The notes under the pieces were generated by a model. The model worked only from the letters and a program-made list of their open reading frames with translations. It was not told the DNA's origin and did no database searches. From Conidiobolus incongruus B7586 (taxonomy: Eukaryota; Entomophthoromycota; Entomophthoromycetes; Entomophthorales; Conidiobolaceae): 17,120 nt of DNA. The stretch lies in contig JNEM01000047.1 of assembly GCA_000697335.1 (NCBI GenBank), positions 1 through 17,120 of the forward strand. Reading direction: 5' to 3'. This document shows, in pieces, positions 12,182 through 17,120 of the stretch. Position 1 is the first letter of the stretch, and the number at the start of each line of letters is the position of its first letter. The position numbers and the translations under genes are program-made.

Positions 12182-12188
12182 CCAATCA
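12182..12188 (+). promoter_or_regulatory. CCAAT box (CCAATCA)
   Basis: CCAATCA in GC-richer promoter DNA about 215 bases upstream of the TATA box, matching the extended CCAAT consensus bound by the conserved Hap2/3/5 heteromer. It shares its CCAATCAG core with a second copy 80 bases downstream. Confidence 0.5.
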
Positions 12189-12261
12189 GCTTCCAGAGCG
12201 ATCGTTTAACACCATCCAACCAAGCATTACGTGTCCACACACCTTTTTCACATGGATTCCA

Positions 12262-12268
12262 CCAATCA
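12262..12268 (+). promoter_or_regulatory. CCAAT box (CCAATCA), second copy
   Basis: Second CCAATCA, about 135 bases upstream of the TATA box, in the same orientation as the copy 80 bases earlier. Paired CCAAT boxes at this spacing from TATA are a usual promoter arrangement; binding is inferred from sequence only. Confidence 0.5.
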
Positions 12269-12400
12269 GATGGAGCAGTAATGTTGGTGGAATGAAGTCG
12301 TGGGTGTGGAATGGTAGGGAGATGGGAGAGGGAGGAATGGAATAATTGGATATAGTGAAGTTTTCCAATCCCAAGTCCATCAAACAATTACCATAAATCA

Positions 12401-12408
12401 TATAAATA
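12401..12408 (+). promoter_or_regulatory. TATA box (TATAAATA)
   Basis: A perfect TATAAATA in a GC-richer context, followed at once by CCCCTATCC and then a C- and A-rich segment, which predicts transcription starting near 12430-12445. TATA-like strings are common in the deserts, but this one coincides with the start of the ATG-free leader and lies downstream of the CCAAT boxes, which makes it credible. Confidence 0.6.
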
Positions 12409-12429
12409 CACCCCTATCCAGCAGAATCC

Positions 12430-12944
12430 AACGACAAACTTTCATATCTCCTTATTTCAATCAGTTCTGCACTGTTTGTTTTCATTGTGTTGATTAGTTT
12501 TCAGCACTCAGCTACGATTAACGATTGATTCTAAAGTTGCATTTTGCAATAGCCTGTACTATTAAATCCCGGACTTGTTGAATACATCCGATTTCAACTG
12601 TTCTTCACCACTACCTTATCTTTCCTTTCATACATATATTCAAGGTAGCTCAACTCGAATTCTTTGACCACTTCAACTTGGGACTTTAATCTTCCACTTG
12701 TATTCTGTATATTAATCAATTCCAAGTTTTGGTTATTTCTATATTATATAATCAGGTAAACTGCGTTTACGCCAATTATAGTCTGAAAATTACCAAAGTA
12801 GACAATTCATATCTAAGATTACCCCACAATATCGCTTGATTATCGACTCCCCCTCATCAATCTAGCAATCCAATATTTCAACCTTATCTTAATCACAACA
12901 TATTTGTTTACCCCTGATTCCATTAATTAAGCCAGCTCTTCAAC
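12430..12944 (+). promoter_or_regulatory. Long ATG-free 5' leader of the homeobox gene
   Basis: From 12340 to the start codon at 12945 there is not one ATG in any frame on the + strand, although several would be expected over 600 bases. The segment is rich in pyrimidines and A and poor in G, typical of a scanned fungal leader. This supports a leader of about 500 bases with no upstream ORFs. An intron inside it is possible: donor GTAAAC at 12756, a CTGAT branch-like site at 12914-12918 and an AG at 12930-12931, or an alternative AG at 12864-12865. The intron is a guess and the exact transcript start is unknown. Confidence 0.55.
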
Positions 12945-14735
12945 ATGTCATCTGCTAGCGCTGATCTTTCCAATCCTTCAATGGATCCTAACCGTATTGC
13001 CTCTCACCAACAGTCTTCACAACATCACTATAATGCTCAGCAACATTACCATTATGGTCATCCTCAACAACATAACCAAATGTTTGATCAATACTATCAG
13101 CAACAAACTCAAGTTCAAGGTGCTATGGGTGCCACCTCCACATCCCATGATTCCTCAATAACGTCATCTACTAATAATACATCTTCAGCAGCCAATCCTA
13201 GTCATACCGTCGCAACTCCACCTACAACTGATGAACCTAAATCAGCAGGCCAAGATGCCACTCCATCATCCCCCAACTCAAATAAAGGCGCATATCTCAA
13301 CAGAAGGAGGACAAGAGCAACTCCTGAACAGTTAGCCATCCTCGAAGATACTTTTCTCAAAAACTCCTCCCCCAACAGCCGAGTTCGCGAGATGCTTGCT
13401 GAACGTCTTGACATGACTGAGCGCTCTGTTCAGATCTGGTTCCAAAACAGACGTGCCAAAGTTAAGATGATGCAAAAACGCTTTGGCGGACTTCCTCGTG
13501 GTGCTGGAGGCTATCGTCCTCCTTTGATGATGGGTGGGTATCCTGGCGATCTCACCGGCATGCAGCCACATCCCCTTAAGCGCAATCACTCTTTTGGTGG
13601 GTTTGGATCAGGAAGTGATATGGTTCATGGTGATATGTCAATGCTTCCCCACGGTGGCTTCAGCCCTTTTCCCGAGAGCTCCCCTTATCTCAGTGAGGAA
13701 GGTGGACTTTTCTCCAGTCCCATGGCCCAAGGTCGCCATGATCGATTCAGCTCTGGATCTTGGTCTGATTTGGGCAATACACTTCCTTGTAATATGTTAG
13801 CTATTGGAACTTGGCAACGTATGCCTGTCAAGTCCGACGATCTCTCCTGCACTTTTTGCCCCGAAACCAGACAGATGTCCTGGTTAATCGGTGAAAATCT
13901 CACCAAATTCCAAATCATATTCCCCTACAGCTCAATCACCCACTTAGAACTCGTTGTTGGAGCTCTTTCGTTTGCTCGACTTACAATTACTTTAAATGCA
14001 CCTCCCTCTTTCTATATTCAAACAAGCCCTATGCCAGGTGCACCCCACGTGATTGACGCCAATTGGGTTCCTTGTAGTGATTTTACCGAGAATCAACAAG
14101 CTACTCAATGCTTGAAGCATGTTATCAAAGGCCCTGCTCAGCCTTTACAAATGCAAGTTCGCAAACTATTACAGCATTCTCCTGAATTGGTCACTATTTC
14201 CAGCTTACATTCCAACCCTTCTCAACAAGCAAATAACCGCCGCCTTTCTGTAGGTCACAACATGTCTGGAATGGGATCAGTTCCAGATGTTGGTGGTGTG
14301 CGCAGGATGCATTATGGTGTAGGTATGGCCCCAGAATCCTCTCTTGGCCCCGCTCCCACCGAAACACCCACTGAAGATAGCATCGCTCGTAGTAGATCCT
14401 ATTCATTACCAGTTGTCCCTCAAGCTAATGACCCAACAGGAATGAGCCATCCTAACGACCCCAACAATGCCAATAACTTGTCATTCGACGGAAGTCTTAG
14501 CAACTTTAACAATCCTATGGTCAACAATCAGCAATTTGGAGCTAATTTCCTTTCAAGGGGAATGTCAATGGCCACATCCACTGCTCAGCATCCATTCTCA
14601 GGACTTCCTGATTTAGCCGAAGAAAGTGCTCCCGCCTCTGGCATGTACTACCAGGATTCGGCAGCCACCACTTCACCTACCCATCTCAACACCACACAGC
14701 AACCTACCACATCTCTGCCACCCCCTACATCTTAA
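12945..14735 (+). CDS. Homeodomain transcription factor, Phx1-like fungal type
   Basis: A 596-residue DNA-binding regulator expected to act in the nucleus. Residues 21-58 are His/Gln/Tyr-rich and 63-113 Ser/Thr/Asn/Pro-rich, both probably disordered. A typical 60-residue, non-TALE homeodomain spans about 118-177 with canonical positions filled: R122 (HD 5), L133 (16), F137 (20), W165, F166, Q167 (50), N168 (51) and R170 (53). Gln at position 50 usually favours TAATTG/TAATTA-type sites. Basic runs at 119-124 and 169-179 can serve as nuclear signals. A second folded block, residues about 285-415, starts at LAIGTWQRM, includes DLSCTF, MSWLIGE and FPYSSITHLEL, and ends with SDFTENQQA and the LKHVIKGP and LQMQVRKLL segments. 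I recall this arrangement from fungal homeobox factors related to S. pombe Phx1 (stationary-phase and nutrient-stress survival). The tail is Ser/Asn/Pro-rich with kinase-type sites RRLS (432-435) and RSYSLP (484-489). No intron is needed. The start is the first ATG after a 600-base ATG-free stretch, with A at -3. The homeodomain call is near certain; the Phx1 link is likely, by recall only. Confidence 0.95.
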   Translation: MSSASADLSNPSMDPNRIASHQQSSQHHYNAQQHYHYGHPQQHNQMFDQYYQQQTQVQGAMGATSTSHDSSITSSTNNTSSAANPSHTVATPPTTDEPKSAGQDATPSSPNSNKGAYLNRRRTRATPEQLAILEDTFLKNSSPNSRVREMLAERLDMTERSVQIWFQNRRAKVKMMQKRFGGLPRGAGGYRPPLMMGGYPGDLTGMQPHPLKRNHSFGGFGSGSDMVHGDMSMLPHGGFSPFPESSPYLSEEGGLFSSPMAQGRHDRFSSGSWSDLGNTLPCNMLAIGTWQRMPVKSDDLSCTFCPETRQMSWLIGENLTKFQIIFPYSSITHLELVVGALSFARLTITLNAPPSFYIQTSPMPGAPHVIDANWVPCSDFTENQQATQCLKHVIKGPAQPLQMQVRKLLQHSPELVTISSLHSNPSQQANNRRLSVGHNMSGMGSVPDVGGVRRMHYGVGMAPESSLGPAPTETPTEDSIARSRSYSLPVVPQANDPTGMSHPNDPNNANNLSFDGSLSNFNNPMVNNQQFGANFLSRGMSMATSTAQHPFSGLPDLAEESAPASGMYYQDSAATTSPTHLNTTQQPTTSLPPPTS

Positions 14736-14990
14736 TTAATTATATAAATAATCAAAAATTCAATTTATTTAACAATACCCAAATATGGAGTAGACCCAAA
14801 TGGTAACATATAAATTATATATTAATAAATTCATTTTTACTATATATCTAGACCTATTTTTCCAATCCTTAATCATCATCATTCTAGTTTTTCTTATTTT
14901 CATCGTTATTAATTTAACCGATTATATTATTTAGAATCAGCGATATTCATTAAATTCTCAAGCATAACCTTCTAATTCTCTCAACTGTTA
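14736..14990 (+). terminator. 3' untranslated region with AATAAA polyadenylation signal
   Basis: Directly after the TAA stop, base composition drops back to strongly A+T-rich. AATAAA at 14824-14829, about 90 bases past the stop, is a plausible polyadenylation signal, with T-rich sequence downstream from 14833. Such hexamers are frequent in this DNA, so the exact cleavage site is uncertain. Confidence 0.4.
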
Positions 14991-15014
14991 CAAATTCCCA
15001 AGCATCATTCAGGA

Positions 15015-15122
15015 ATGGCACATCTGACGCATTTGGCAAGATTAAAGAGACTGCATCATCATCTCTTACCATTCAAAAAGCCAATAGAAATCGACTTCAT
15101 GGGTGGATGCTATTCCTACTAG
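15015..15122 (+). CDS. Possible 35-residue small protein
   Basis: An ATG-to-TAG frame of 35 codons inside a short GC-richer patch (about 15000-15160), bordered by desert, 280 bases past the homeobox stop. The frame stays open for about a dozen more codons upstream of the ATG. G at -3 and +4 gives a fair start context. The peptide begins MAHLTHLARLKRL, with Leu at 4, 7, 10 and 13, then HHH at 14-16 and a basic KK at 21-22. It has no acidic residue before E25, so the first 22 residues could form a basic amphipathic helix like a mitochondrial presequence, or bind membrane or nucleic acid. The rest ends in GGCYSY. I recognise no family. It could equally be a chance frame in a conserved 3' untranslated or regulatory segment of the homeobox transcript. 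Confidence 0.25.
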   Translation: MAHLTHLARLKRLHHHLLPFKKPIEIDFMGGCYSY

Positions 15123-15179
15123 CTAAATCCCTCACTCTCACTCTGGTAGTGGATCTTAGAATCTTTTATTTAAATTGAT

Positions 15180-17120
15180 TTTTTATAATAATTGGAATCA
15201 TTTTTTGCAACCTAAGCTATTAAACAATTCTAGCACTTACACATTCTGTTGAGTAATTTGGAATTTACTCCTTTAATATTTTGAATTAAACCAATTTCAA
15301 GTTAAACGATTCTAGTTTTTAAACAATATTTATCATTATTAGAATTGGTTAATTTAATATCAATAACTAAATTATGCAATTAAACACTATGATTTAATTA
15401 TTAGAATCTACTATATTTAGTTAATCCATTAAACTATTGAGTATTATTTTTGAATAAACATCAATCCAAAAACATTCAATCAAACTGAATATAATGGGTT
15501 TTAATATATTTTGTTAAATATAAATTTAAAATATAATTAATTATTAATCAATTTCGGTTTCAAATAATGTTCAATTTATTATAATTTTTAATCAATTATT
15601 AATATTTTTATCTATTATTTCATAATATGGTTTAGAATTAAAATTAATTGTTTATTTGGTCTTTGTAATATTTAATTAATTTAAAAATTATGCGATATAT
15701 TTCATTAATGAATAGGGTCCAATTTATATTAATCAAAGAACGTGATAAGGTTCTTGATTCATTTTTAATAATTGTTTTAATAATTTTAATCGGACTGATT
15801 ACATAATTTATATATTTGTTCAATTATTTTTCAGGAAATTCGAAATTTTTTCATTTTAGAATTTATTATTTTTTTGTGAAAATTTTTTACTATTTGAAAT
15901 GGAAATTTGATAATTTAAAATTATATTATGTTGGTTTGATTCCAAGTAATACATTGTTATTTTTTTAAATTTATCTCGATTCAATGTTCAATCATTAACG
16001 CAAATATTATATTAAATGATGAAATATTTTGTGTAAAATTCATAATTGTTACTGTAGATCTTGATTAATTGGTACATTCAGTTTTTCAAATAAAATTATA
16101 TATAAATATTTAAAGTAATGATTAGCAATTATATACTTTTAATCGGAGCTCAAACTAAATTGAATTGTTATTACGTTCAATAATTTTCAAATCTTTTAAT
16201 TGAAAATATGATTATTTAATTACTTTGGAATTTTTAGAGGATCTTAGAACTATTCATAATAATAGTAATTCACCTATTTACCAACAACTCAATTTTGAAA
16301 TTTTCCCAGTTTCATCAATATCAATTTATCAATTCCATAGTGCATTTCAAATTTATATTTTATTCAATAAAAGAAAACGTCCTATAAATATATTAGGTAT
16401 TATAGGTATATTTTCATTTAGAAACTATCACGAAATATACAGTGGTTTGAAAAATAAGTTTTGTAATATGAAATATTTATTTTTAATAAATTATAAAAAA
16501 CTAGGGGAAATAATATTCTAATAATTTCTATCTTTATCCTCTTTCAACAATGTAATTTTATAGTAATGCTAATCACCTGACCTGTTTATATAGTATTAAA
16601 AAAGTAAAAAAATTATATCTTCAATTTTAAATTAGTAAAAATTTCATTAAATTTCTTTCCTAAATTCAATCCTCAAAATCTTTATAATCATAAGGATAAT
16701 TATTGGGTAAATATGGAAGATAGGCCAAAAAACAAGTCATTATAATTATTATATTTCGAATATACCTGTCCATAACAATCTCATACTTAAGCTATTGTTA
16801 TTATTTTAAATTCAGGCTAGTTTTGTTAGTCCATGACTAAAGGATATTTTTTGATTTTTAGTTAAATTGAAGTCAAACTTTTTGTCATTTATTAAATAAA
16901 TTATTTAAACTAAAATTTATAAAAAAAGAGATTTTTTTTTGATACTTTACTATAATATTTTAACAATGAATAAACTTCAAGATATATAATCCTAATATAT
17001 TAAAAACTAAGATAAATAATTATTTAAATTTTCTTATAAATATCATTCAAAAAATTTTTTAATTATATATCATATTTTAAAATATCTTAGTAATAAATAT
17101 TATTTCATTATATCTATATA
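15180..17120. other. AT-rich gene-free stretch at the right end
   Basis: The desert resumes. It contains one long stop-free run on the + strand, 16204-16521, that would encode about 105 residues rich in Ile, Asn, Phe, Tyr and Lys. The first in-frame ATG comes only near its end and there is no clear splice acceptor at its beginning, so it is not called as a gene. One run of this length is roughly what chance gives in 17 kb at this composition (my estimate). I see no RNA gene or repeat here. Confidence 0.6.

Larger units (their letters stand above)
10991..12400 (+). promoter_or_regulatory. Upstream regulatory region of the homeobox gene
   Basis: About 1.4 kb of moderate-GC, gene-free DNA between the desert and the TATA box. 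I count 14 CCAAT or ATTGG pentamers between 11037 and 12369. Two read CCAATCA (12182-12188, 12262-12268), a good match to the fungal Hap/CBC consensus, and lie roughly 140-220 bases upstream of the TATA box, a plausible distance. AGGGG/CCCCT stress-type elements lie at 11830-11834, 11917-11921, 12137-12141 and 12411-12415. Purine-rich tracts occur at 12121-12150 and 12311-12340. A pair CCAAT...ATTGG (11835-11855) flanks a T-run. Minus-strand frames here, including one at 12031-12387, show no family features. Confidence 0.55.

Noticed and set aside
12031-12387. Minus-strand open frame of 118 codons upstream of the homeobox gene
   Set aside because: It overlaps the promoter with its CCAAT boxes. 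Its many Trp codons are simply CCA on the other strand, its start lies only a few bases from the TATA box, and no family features are visible. At this base composition such a run is unremarkable.
5876-15769. GAACGTG followed by TGATTCATTTTTAAT at both 5876-5902 and 15738-15769
   Set aside because: The 15-base match is expected several times by chance in 17 kb of such AT-rich DNA, and the spacing after GAACGTG differs (5 versus 10 bases).
1-17120. tRNA, rRNA, riboswitch, CRISPR or multi-gene defence system
   Set aside because: I looked for TΨC-arm strings, conserved rRNA words and regularly spaced repeats and saw none. The window has one clear gene, of eukaryotic type.

Overview
The window looks like fungal nuclear DNA holding one confidently recognisable protein gene: an intronless 596-codon homeodomain transcription factor (12945-14735, + strand). 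Its homeodomain is followed by a second conserved block of the kind seen in fungal homeobox regulators related to fission yeast Phx1. Composition is sharply two-phase. The coding region is close to half G+C, while most of the rest is an extremely A+T-rich desert, about 77 to over 90 % A+T in the lines I counted by eye. I cannot place the fungus in a phylum. Very A+T-poor coding against a very A+T-rich background, plus a lone gene in 17 kb, would fit an early-diverging or strongly AT-biased fungus. CpA and TpG steps remain common in the desert, so it does not look like classic RIP-mutated repeat DNA.

Layout: 1-1290 desert; 1291-2640 a moderate-GC island with no convincing gene but many CCAAT boxes; 2641-7680 desert with two short (TA)n runs and an 11-bp inverted repeat; 7681-7960 a small island with a CTCCCT/AGGGAG hairpin; 7961-10990 desert with a short CACGTG patch near 9090; 10991-12400 the upstream regulatory region of the homeobox gene (CCAAT boxes, AGGGG elements, purine-rich tracts); 12401-12408 a TATAAATA box; about 12430-12944 a long leader with no ATG; 12945-14735 the coding sequence; 14736-14990 the 3' region with an AATAAA signal; 15015-15122 a 35-codon small ORF in a short GC-richer patch; 15180-17120 desert with one long open run lacking an ATG start.

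The gene and its roughly 1.9 kb of upstream and leader sequence form one coherent unit: clustered CCAAT and stress-type elements, then TATA, then an ATG-free leader, then a transcription factor carrying several basic-kinase and 14-3-3-type sites. This suggests, but does not prove, a nutrient- or stress-regulated switch. The less expected signals are the 9-mer AATTGGGGA found five times on one strand only, a one-strand bias of AGGGAG in the non-coding islands, the CCAAT-dense distal island at 1.3-2.1 kb, and the small ORF after the gene. I see no mobile element, RNA gene, CRISPR array or multi-gene system that I can support.
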